A DNA stretch of 64,000 nucleotides from Gloeomargaritales cyanobacterium VI4D9 (GTDB lineage Bacteria > Cyanobacteriota > Cyanobacteriia > Gloeomargaritales > Gloeomargaritaceae), in assembly GCA_927797885.1 (NCBI GenBank), contig OV696605.1:967157-1031156 (forward strand), given 5' to 3'. The notes beneath the pieces are model-generated. The model was not told the DNA's origin, did not search any database, and saw nothing but the letters and a program-made list of their open reading frames with translations. Positions 57,859-64,000 of the stretch are shown piece by piece. Made by a program: the position numbers and the translations under genes. The number at the start of each line of letters is the position of its first letter. The stretch's first letter is position 1.

Positions 57859-58513
57859 GAATTCTCTTCCATATTTCCAGTGTGAGGAACTGTGCAAGGG
57901 TTAAGTTACTTAGTCTGTTTCCTCTAAATCCTGGCCAATTCACTGTATTTGATGTAGAAGAAAATTGAATACCTAAAGTGGTTGCGATATTCTGCAAATC
58001 CGTTAATGACCTATTCAAAAAACCAACCTTTATATCATTGGTAGTAAATAATTGTTGCCCATTTCTAGTGTAACCCTTGAATATGTGCCATTTTTCTTTG
58101 AAAATTTGTATTTTCTCTAACGAAAGAGACTGCTGATTAAAAATTGATAGAAGTTCGGTATGAATAATATAACAATCCCCATTCAAGTTATTGACACCTA
58201 TCAGAATATCTACTTGCTGTGGGCTAATAATATGACTCCGGTCTTCCGCTTCACGGCTAATTTGGGCACCTGCTCTGCCCCCAGAAGTTACACTCAATGA
58301 ATCGGTTGTGGCACCCTTGATTTCCACTCTGAAGAGTACACCATCAAAATCCAAAACTCCATCGTAGGGGGAATCTCTCCATGCCTTAAAAAAGAGATTA
58401 TAGCCACATTGTAACGCTCGACCAATAGCCAAGGATTCAGCCGCATAACCAGCAATACTTCGATAATTCCCAGGTGGAAGACCTGCCGAATTAAAATAAT
58501 CACGCCATGACAA
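57854..58513 (-). CDS. Putative type II restriction endonuclease
   Basis: 219 residues. PD-(D/E)XK-type core: DSPYDGVLDFDGVLFRVEIKGA, with Asp51, Glu64 and Lys66, after a helix with Glu26. The rest is helical without recognised motifs. It lies 74 bases downstream of a cytosine-5 methyltransferase gene on the same strand, so a type II restriction-modification pair is the natural reading. Recognition sequence unknown. The gene is AT-rich compared with its neighbours, as expected for a transferred unit. Its stop codon lies within a repeat end, so the C-terminus may have been changed by the insertion. Confidence 0.75.
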   Translation of the reverse strand: MSWRDYFNSAGLPPGNYRSIAGYAAESLAIGRALQCGYNLFFKAWRDSPYDGVLDFDGVLFRVEIKGATTDSLSVTSGGRAGAQISREAEDRSHIISPQQVDILIGVNNLNGDCYIIHTELLSIFNQQSLSLEKIQIFKEKWHIFKGYTRNGQQLFTTNDIKVGFLNRSLTDLQNIATTLGIQFSSTSNTVNWPGFRGNRLSNLTLAQFLTLEIWKRIL

Positions 58514-58587
58514 GAAATTTACTCCTAAAATTTTAGCGTTGATTCAGTACTTATTTTCTGAGGTGATGGGTCATCCACTCTGAGATT

Positions 58588-59718
58588 TTAGCTGAAGTAA
58601 CATCCTGTTTGCTCCAATAAACGCAACTGTTTATAGTCTGTGACGGATGATTGCGCCATCTGCCACTTAGGGGTAATTGTGGGATAATCTATGCCTGCAA
58701 AGGTTTTGAGTATGGCATCAATAATAACTTTAGCGGCAAGGGGAGGTACAGCCATGCCGATCTGTCGCCGCACACTTTCCTTAGAACCATAGAAAATAAA
58801 ATCATCAGGAAATGTTTGTAATCGTGCCCGTTCCCGATTGGTTAAAGCTCGAGGTTCTTCCCAATGATAAACATGAGTACCCCCACCCCCACTCCCTGTG
58901 ATCGTATAGGCCGGTTTATCCGGGTCTAAGCGTTTGTAGATTTGACTCATCGTTGCCCCTTTAACATTCAAGCGTAGTTCTGGGGGGATGTTAGCCGTCC
59001 AAGCATTTTCGCCAGGAAGAATGTGTTTCAGACGAGCCACAACCGATGGAGATTGCTTGGTAATTTCTTGATTGGCAACACCGGGTAAAATAGGGGGAGT
59101 TTCTAGGGCTTGGCGAGCAGTAATATGTTGATTGAGATGGGTTGGTGCAGGGACTAAAAATTTGAGGTTTAGACATTTTTTGATACCGACAATAATAATG
59201 CGCTGGCGTATTTGTGGTACCCCATAATCGGCAAAATTATACAGGTGAGGAGTTAACTCATAACCTGAACCGGCACCCTGAAGTTCTGCTAAAATTTTCA
59301 AAAATGTTTGTCCTTGATTTGCACTCCGAAGTCCCCCCACATTTTCGGCGATAAACCAATCGGGTTCAAACTGATTAAGAGCATGAATCCCATACTGATA
59401 GAGTAGACCAAATTTCCCATGAATACCTTGTTTCTCTCCCACTAAACTAAAGTCATTGCAGGGAAATCCAAAAGCAAAGGCATCAACTTTAGATAAACCG
59501 GAAATATCAAAATTACGAACATCTGCACAAATAACTTTACTAGGCTCTTTAGGACAGATATTGTGAAAGTAAGTTTTACAACTATCCGCATCATAATCAA
59601 TCGCCCATGCGTGCTGGACTTGCCATCCTTTTGCTTCCCATTCCAGACTGGCGAGTTTGGCTCCTAGACCCATACCCCCTGGCCCGCAAAACATTTCTCC
59701 TAATTGAAAAACTCTCAT
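58588..59718 (-). CDS. DNA (cytosine-5-)-methyltransferase
   Basis: About 376 residues from the ATG at 59718 (59730 is an alternative). Motif I EMFCGPGGMGLG, motif IV GFPCNDFSLVGEKQG with the catalytic Cys91 (numbered from 59730), motif VI AENVGGL, motif VIII QIRQRIIIVG, and IX/X LTNRERARLQTFPDDF and QIGMAVPPLAAKVI. It methylates C5 of cytosine at an unknown site, protecting the genome from the neighbouring endonuclease. No vsr gene is present. Confidence 0.93.
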   Translation of the reverse strand: MRVFQLGEMFCGPGGMGLGAKLASLEWEAKGWQVQHAWAIDYDADSCKTYFHNICPKEPSKVICADVRNFDISGLSKVDAFAFGFPCNDFSLVGEKQGIHGKFGLLYQYGIHALNQFEPDWFIAENVGGLRSANQGQTFLKILAELQGAGSGYELTPHLYNFADYGVPQIRQRIIIVGIKKCLNLKFLVPAPTHLNQHITARQALETPPILPGVANQEITKQSPSVVARLKHILPGENAWTANIPPELRLNVKGATMSQIYKRLDPDKPAYTITGSGGGGTHVYHWEEPRALTNRERARLQTFPDDFIFYGSKESVRRQIGMAVPPLAAKVIIDAILKTFAGIDYPTITPKWQMAQSSVTDYKQLRLLEQTGCYFS

Positions 59719-59770
59719 GGGAGTTGGCAAATTATTAACAATTACTAGCCAGAGTTTACCAGAAATTCAG

Positions 59771-61225
59771 CTAACCCCCCAAATACCGTTGAGTCGCTAT
59801 AATTAACCCCACGACTGCGATCCCCCAGGCGTAGGGCAGGGTTTTGATTAGTAAAACATTCACATCGGTTTTCACTTCGTTAGCCAGCCAAACATTGTGG
59901 GTATTGGTGGGGTCACACACCCCCTGAATCACCCCCAGGGACATCAGCACCCCCATCACCGCCCCCCCCGGCAGTCCCGCACTCAGCATCACCCCGCCCA
60001 TACCGTAGCCCAACCCCCACACATTCAACGGCCCCCGGTACAGTGCCAGGGGAGCGAGCAGGGCAAACCCCACCACATACGCCCAGGGCGAGGTGGGAAT
60101 CAGGGGTGCAAGCAGGGGCTGAATGGCGGCCAACACCGGCCAGACCGCATCCGGGTGGGTCGTGTACCAAACGGCTCCGGCTCCCGTTTTGGTCGGCCCC
60201 AGCACCGCACTCAGGGTCATGCCAATCCCCATCATCAGGACAATAGCGGCGACCACGCTGGCAGAACCCTCCAATATGGCTCCCGTGAGCAGATTCACCC
60301 CCCCCCGGCGCAGGGTCACGGCAAACCCATAGGCTAACCCCAGCAGAAACGCCGGAATAAAGGGCACCCCCAACCCCAGGATCAGGATTAAAGGCACCAG
60401 CGGCGTGAGATAGGCATACCAAGCCAGACGGGGCGGTTGTCCCCAACGACGCAACCCCTGCCCCAGCCCCCACAAAGTGATACAGACCAAACCCCACGCC
60501 AGTCCCCACCGCCAGCCCAGCACCGTCACCCAAGGACGCACCACCCAGGGCAAACCCGCCAACCCCAGCCAGCCCACTGGCTCCCACCGCCAGCCCGACC
60601 AAACCAAGAGCCGAGTGCGCGCCAATTCCACCCCCACAAACGCCACCGCCCCCACCGCCATCACCCCAAACACCCCCAGGGCATAGCGACTCACTTCCGT
60701 ATCACTCAACCCCAACACCGTCTTGTACACCGCCCAATTCCCCGGATTCAGCAGTCCCCCCAAGCTAATGCCAAACAACAGCACCCCGGCGCTGATATAC
60801 TCCCGCAAGCCCAGGGAATGCAAAATCGGCAGCACCACCGTCCCCACCATGATCACCGCCCCCAAACCCCCCACCGCCGAAAACAGCAGTGCTACCAGCC
60901 CCAACACCAGCACCGACAGCAACCAAGGTCGGTCCCCCGCCAGTTCCGCCCCCCCCCGCACCAGATTTTGGGCAACCCCGGTTTTTTGCAACCAACTGCT
61001 CAACATCCCCCCCAGCAGGGCAATCACCATCGGTTCCGCCAACCGCACCGCCCCATCTGCCCAAATCTCCAAAAACACATCCTGCCAAGTAAGTTGCCCC
61101 GCCCCCACCAGCAGTACCCCCATCCCCGTCGCCATCAACGGCAGAGCCAGCAGAGCCGGTAACACCCGTGCCACCATCAGCGCCGCCGCCGTCAGAAAGA
61201 TGAACCCTATTCCCCAACCGATCAC
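59771..61225 (-). CDS. Polytopic permease, ion-transporter-superfamily-like
   Basis: 484 residues if it starts at GTG 61225, which overlaps the DUF1350 stop (GTGA) with GGGGAG upstream; an ATG at 61294 would add 23 residues read through that gene. About twelve to thirteen TM segments. Notable blocks: LLGGMLSSWLQKTGVAQNLV, SAVGGLGAVIMVGTVVLPIL, FGISLGGLLNPGNWAVY, LLMMGIGMT-like and GVIQGVCDPTNTHNVWLANE. This resembles GntP/CitMHS/DctM-type carriers of organic anions. No direct family match is recalled, so substrate and even direction are unknown. Confidence 0.75.
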   Translation of the reverse strand: MIGWGIGFIFLTAAALMVARVLPALLALPLMATGMGVLLVGAGQLTWQDVFLEIWADGAVRLAEPMVIALLGGMLSSWLQKTGVAQNLVRGGAELAGDRPWLLSVLVLGLVALLFSAVGGLGAVIMVGTVVLPILHSLGLREYISAGVLLFGISLGGLLNPGNWAVYKTVLGLSDTEVSRYALGVFGVMAVGAVAFVGVELARTRLLVWSGWRWEPVGWLGLAGLPWVVRPWVTVLGWRWGLAWGLVCITLWGLGQGLRRWGQPPRLAWYAYLTPLVPLILILGLGVPFIPAFLLGLAYGFAVTLRRGGVNLLTGAILEGSASVVAAIVLMMGIGMTLSAVLGPTKTGAGAVWYTTHPDAVWPVLAAIQPLLAPLIPTSPWAYVVGFALLAPLALYRGPLNVWGLGYGMGGVMLSAGLPGGAVMGVLMSLGVIQGVCDPTNTHNVWLANEVKTDVNVLLIKTLPYAWGIAVVGLIIATQRYLGG

Positions 61226-61983
61226 TGGCGCAAACTCCCCACCAGCACCCGCTCCAGGGTCAACAAATCCTGGTATAGCCACTCCTTGCACCACTGCCCC
61301 AGCGCATCCAAAGGACTAAACGCCCCCTTCGGTCCCCAATTCACCTCCAACCCCAAGGGCGTTAGGTGATTCCCGGTTAAATAATGCAACCGCAAGCCAT
61401 CGGGAAACTTCTCCCGCAGAACCTCCGTTAATTGCGGCGTTTCATCCAACGTATCATCCGCAAACCGGATCAACACATTCCGGGGCACCCGATACCGCCT
61501 GCGGATAAAATCGAGGGTTTCCTTCGGCGACGGGCTAAACTCCAGCGGCAGTTGATCCAACACCGGCACATGGCGCAAACTCCCCAACCAGGGCAATGCC
61601 CCCTGCAACCCAAAATTGTTGTAACTGATAAATATCTGCCCCGCCCGCTCCACCGGGAACAGCCCGCCGATGAGCAAATGCAACTTACAGCCCAAACTAT
61701 GCCCCACCCCATACACCGGCAAATCCGCAGGCAGTTTTAACACTTGCACCACATCGTTAAATTCCCCATAGGCTTTCGCCGCCAAACCCCGGTGATCCAA
61801 ATCGGGAATTACGGATTTTGTAATAATAATGTACCCATGCGCCGCCAACCGCTCCAGCAACCAACGATAACTCCATTGGGGCACTGCCCCCACAAACGCC
61901 CCCCCCAAAAAATGAATAATCCCTTGAGGTTGCGGCGGGAGCAACACCTGCGATTCCCCCAAATCCTGCCATAGCCAATCCAT
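61222..61983 (-). CDS. DUF1350 alpha/beta-hydrolase-like protein
   Basis: 253 residues from the ATG at 61983, set by GGAGGTG 4 bases upstream. IIHFLGGAFVGAVPQWSYRW and VYGVGHSLGCKLHLLIGG give the oxyanion loop and nucleophile-elbow-like GHSLG motif of the alpha/beta hydrolase fold. DUF1350 is a family restricted largely to cyanobacteria and plastid-bearing organisms; its reaction is unknown. It lies between mrpB (52 bases) and the permease (overlap), so it may belong to the Mrp operon. Confidence 0.87.
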   Translation of the reverse strand: MDWLWQDLGESQVLLPPQPQGIIHFLGGAFVGAVPQWSYRWLLERLAAHGYIIITKSVIPDLDHRGLAAKAYGEFNDVVQVLKLPADLPVYGVGHSLGCKLHLLIGGLFPVERAGQIFISYNNFGLQGALPWLGSLRHVPVLDQLPLEFSPSPKETLDFIRRRYRVPRNVLIRFADDTLDETPQLTEVLREKFPDGLRLHYLTGNHLTPLGLEVNWGPKGAFSPLDALGQWCKEWLYQDLLTLERVLVGSLRQ

Positions 61984-62035
61984 GCGTTCACCTCCAGCCC
62001 CTCTCCCAGTGTAATTGCAAACCCCCAAAGCTGGC

Positions 62036-62698
62036 TTACAACAAGCCCCGGTAGCGAATAAACACCAGCACCATTCCCCAGGAACCCAACGTCACCTTCA
62101 CCGCCACCAGCACATTCAACACCGGAATCATCCCCCCACTCACCAAAGCCCCCAACTCCCCCTGGGGCGGCTCCCACCCCGTCAAAGTTAATACGGACAG
62201 GACAATGAACATCAAGACCGTCACCTTTTCCCAGGTGGGGATATGCCAGCGTTGGTAAATGCGTTGTAATAACTCCGGCGAAGAGGTCATGGCAATCAAC
62301 CCAATCGCCGTACCCCCCGCCACCCCAGCGGCAAACCCACCCCCCGGCGAAAGATGCCCCCGCAGTGCCAATTCCACCCCCACCATCGCGGCAATCGTCG
62401 CCCCCAACTGCGCCAACACCACCGAAGGCGCATCCGTGAGTTGGTAAATCCGGCGCAAAGGTCGTTCATTCGCCATCAACTTTTGTACCCCCATGATGGC
62501 AATCGTAAAGACAACCACCTCACAGACCGTATCGTATAGCCGATTGCGAAGAATGATTGCCGACACCGTATTGGGAATGCCGCTATCCTGCACCACCGCC
62601 GCTACCACCGCCAGGGGAGATTCGGAGATGGGATGGGGCACCACCACCATCTTTACCCCAAAAGCCAACACCGCCAGCACATACACCCACTTTGCCAT
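62036..62698 (-). CDS. mrpB: Mrp antiporter subunit B (MnhB, with N-terminal MbhE-like part)
   Basis: 220 residues. The N-terminal part (about 1-80: AVVAAVVQDSGIPNTVSAII, YDTVCEVVVFTIAIMGVQKL) matches the MbhE-like region, and the rest the MnhB domain with GHLSPGGGFAAGVAGGTAIG. About six TM helices. Mrp complexes exchange Na+ or other cations for protons and share ancestry with complex I. Its ATG overlaps the stop of the MbhD-like gene by one base. Confidence 0.88.
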   Translation of the reverse strand: MAKWVYVLAVLAFGVKMVVVPHPISESPLAVVAAVVQDSGIPNTVSAIILRNRLYDTVCEVVVFTIAIMGVQKLMANERPLRRIYQLTDAPSVVLAQLGATIAAMVGVELALRGHLSPGGGFAAGVAGGTAIGLIAMTSSPELLQRIYQRWHIPTWEKVTVLMFIVLSVLTLTGWEPPQGELGALVSGGMIPVLNVLVAVKVTLGSWGMVLVFIRYRGLL

Positions 62699-63234
62699 CA
62701 GTGCCCCCCCGTTGCCGCAACCAGCGGTTGGTAATCAACCGTCATGGGAATTGTCCATTCCCTTTGCAGTATTTCGTATAAACGCAGGATGGGGGTGGTC
62801 GTGTGAATCCCCATCGGTTCCGAGCAGGTACAGATGACGTGAACCTCCTGCTGTGCCAACCCCTGTGCCAAGTCCGCCGGTTCCGCATAGGTGACCCATT
62901 CCACCAACAGGTGCTGTTGCCCCAACACCCGCCGCAGTTCGGTCATCAGGGTTTGCAACTCCTTACCCCGCTGTTCCAGGTCTGCCGTCACGACCCCCAG
63001 GCGCACCACCAAGGACGACCGCACCGCCACCGCATAGAGAATCACCGCCAACAGGGTTCCCACCAGGGCTTCCGTCAACGCCACATCGGCGGCTCCCAAC
63101 AGGGCATAGACCAACGCCGCCACCGACCCCAAAATCCCCCGCACCACCAACGCCCGGTAGGGATTGGTTTGCAGAACCAGCAAGCCCGCCGACAGGGGTA
63201 ATAACGCCGTCAGTACCAGAGTCTCACTCGTCAC
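62698..63234 (-). CDS. Mrp antiporter MbhD-like (DUF4040) subunit
   Basis: 178 residues. Three TM helices, then a soluble tail of about 95 residues. The segment LLGAADVALTEALVGTLLAVILYAVAVR contains the MbhD/DUF4040 signature, which in full-length MrpA is its C-terminal part; here it is a separate gene, as in cyanobacterial and archaeal-type Mrp clusters. The soluble tail (residues about 85-178) carries CTCSEPMGIHTTTPILRLYE and is unusual for this family. Overlaps mrpG by 11 bases. Confidence 0.82.
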   Translation of the reverse strand: MTSETLVLTALLPLSAGLLVLQTNPYRALVVRGILGSVAALVYALLGAADVALTEALVGTLLAVILYAVAVRSSLVVRLGVVTADLEQRGKELQTLMTELRRVLGQQHLLVEWVTYAEPADLAQGLAQQEVHVICTCSEPMGIHTTTPILRLYEILQREWTIPMTVDYQPLVAATGGH

Positions 63235-63505
63235 GCCTTAGCTCCGGTGGGTGGGCACAATAAGCCAACACATACCCCAGCACCGTATTCCACATCACCA
63301 GGGACAGCACCGCCAACAACCACAACGACCATTCCTGCGGACGGCGGATCAGCAAACCCACCATCAACGCCAGGGAACCCAAGGTATCCGCCACCGATAG
63401 ATAGTGCAACTTAAATAAAATCGAACGGCGGGTCAGCAGGATGGGCGTGCCCCACCACCAGAGAATCAGCCCGACCCCAAAACACACCCCGCTGGCAATG
63501 TCCAC
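63224..63505 (-). CDS. mrpG: Mrp antiporter subunit G
   Basis: 93 residues, three TM helices. The MrpG/PhaG feature LFKLHYLSVADTLGSLALMV is visible. Small essential subunit of the hetero-oligomeric cation/proton antiporter. It starts 3 bases after mrpF ends and overlaps the MbhD-like gene. Confidence 0.85.
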   Translation of the reverse strand: MDIASGVCFGVGLILWWWGTPILLTRRSILFKLHYLSVADTLGSLALMVGLLIRRPQEWSLWLLAVLSLVMWNTVLGYVLAYCAHPPELRRDE

Positions 63506-63508
63506 GCT

Positions 63509-63769
63509 TTACCTCCCCGTCTGTGCCATGCGCCGCAGTAAATGCGCCAACAACATAAACCCCGCATTCCCCACCGCCAGGGTAATCACCCCCACCAACC
63601 CCATCATCCAGTCATCCCGCATTACCGCCACCAGCAACATAATCAGCGACGACTTCGTGGCAACACTGGAAAGTGCCAACATGGTCTCCCAAATATCCCC
63701 CCGCCGGGTCATCTGATAAATCGGGATTAAAAATGCCCCGATCATCCCCCACAAAACCACCGTTAACAT
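63509..63769 (-). CDS. mrpF: Mrp antiporter subunit F
   Basis: 86 residues, three TM helices (PIYQMTRRGDIWETMLALSS, then SSLIMLLVAVMRDDWMMGLV). The conserved RRGDIWE-type loop matches MrpF (R..GP..DR..AL), in modified form. Its ATG overlaps the mrpE stop (ATGA). Confidence 0.8.
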   Translation of the reverse strand: MLTVVLWGMIGAFLIPIYQMTRRGDIWETMLALSSVATKSSLIMLLVAVMRDDWMMGLVGVITLAVGNAGFMLLAHLLRRMAQTGR

Positions 63770-64000
63770 CAGGATTTTTGCCCCCCTGAATGATTGTCCG
63801 CTGGCGGGTATAAATAATGCACCACATACCCCTCCGGTTCCTGATAATTCAACACAATCGTTTTCGGCGTAAAGGTAATCAAAAACGTATCCAAAAAAAT
63901 CAACCCCGGGGTGCGGTTGGGAGCCACCGCTTGCACCTGAATGTTCTCCTGGGTATGGGGATTAACCATCATTTCCACCGCTTCCCGATAAGCCTGGGGA
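63769..64000 (-). CDS. mrpE: Mrp antiporter subunit E, C-terminal part (runs off right edge)
   Basis: The last 77 codons of a minus-strand gene whose start lies beyond base 64000; the frame is open to the edge (AYREAVEMMVNPHTQENIQV). The block FLDTFLITFTPKTIVLNYQE matches MrpE (NSITLTPGTLTLDV). The position before mrpF is that expected in an Mrp operon (E-F-G-B), with the large A/D subunits presumably outside the window. Confidence 0.8.
   Translation of the reverse strand, partial: PQAYREAVEMMVNPHTQENIQVQAVAPNRTPGLIFLDTFLITFTPKTIVLNYQEPEGYVVHYLYPPADNHSGGQKS

Noticed and set aside
60437-61162. Plus-strand ORF of 241 residues, rich in His, Pro and Gln
   Set aside because: It is the antisense shadow of the permease gene; the composition follows from reverse-complemented hydrophobic codons.
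60765-61217. Glycine-rich minus-strand ORF suggesting a calcyanin-like or other glycine-zipper protein
   Set aside because: It is a frame-shifted shadow of the permease gene on the same strand; the permease frame shows TM helices and family-like motifs.

Overview
The window is a piece of a cyanobacterial chromosome. It carries psbV (cytochrome c550 of photosystem II) and its rare paralogue psbV2, sqdB (thylakoid sulfolipid), a Ccs1/ResB-type cytochrome c biogenesis protein, a CPP1-like J-like membrane protein, an Fe-superoxide dismutase, a group 2 sigma-70 factor, hopanoid hpnH, an LrtA-type long hibernation factor, a Pix/Pil-like chemotaxis cluster and several Uma2 (DUF820) genes. Coding density is high and the sequence is moderately GC-rich. 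The species cannot be fixed from sequence alone; psbV2 narrows it to a minority of cyanobacterial lineages. No rRNA, tRNA or CRISPR array was recognised.

Layout. 1-4.6 kb: minus-strand signalling operon (PatA/PixG-like regulator, double CheW, chemoreceptor, start of a CheA that runs off the left edge). 4.7-5.3 kb: an unknown gene that looks frameshifted. 5.3-13.2 kb: housekeeping genes (TPR protein, sqdB, sigma factor, sodB, membrane glycosyltransferase, accD, psbV-psbV2, monothiol glutaredoxin). 13.3-22.1 kb: gcvT-gcvH, pabB-ecfT-coiled-coil protein on the minus strand, a large hybrid kinase overlapping rimM. 22.1-23.3 kb: a gene-free graveyard of short repeats and an IS5-type transposase remnant. 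23.3-31.4 kb: CPP1-like gene, GH57/DUF3536 hydrolase with a structured leader, aldo/keto reductase behind three tandem Uma2 genes, hpnH, a Spy-like protein. 31.6-38.4 kb: sugar kinase, repeat-rich gap, pRiA4b ORF-3-like gene, prfA, MnmC-like and other methyltransferases, nth, Uma2 with a 21-bp tandem repeat. 38.8-46.3 kb: rpsB-tsf-cobO-yvcK-tsaE-ccs1 on the plus strand, then a LivM-type permease. 46.7-54.6 kb: Uma2, pentapeptide protein, hpf/lrtA, lysA, LysM-DUF928 protein, glycosyltransferase, radC, HTH protein. 54.9-64 kb, minus strand: P-type ATPase, a restriction-modification pair, a large permease, a DUF1350 hydrolase and the distal half of an Mrp cation/proton antiporter operon that enters from the right edge.

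The most notable non-coding signals are: (i) a probable H-type pseudoknot in the rpsB leader whose 3' strand runs into the Shine-Dalgarno; (ii) a 20-codon leader ORF that overlaps the hpf/lrtA start codon; (iii) a leader before the GH57 gene containing GGGACGCAAAGCC, a hallmark block of GEMM/c-di-GMP-I riboswitches; and (iv) several families of 100-140 bp MITE-like repeats with terminal inverted repeats, at least fifteen copies, confined almost entirely to intergenic gaps. One copy supplies the stop codon of the restriction endonuclease gene. On the protein side, PsbV2 keeps a Cys where PsbV has its distal heme-ligand His, and the P-type ATPase lacks the usual TM6 Asp of calcium pumps.
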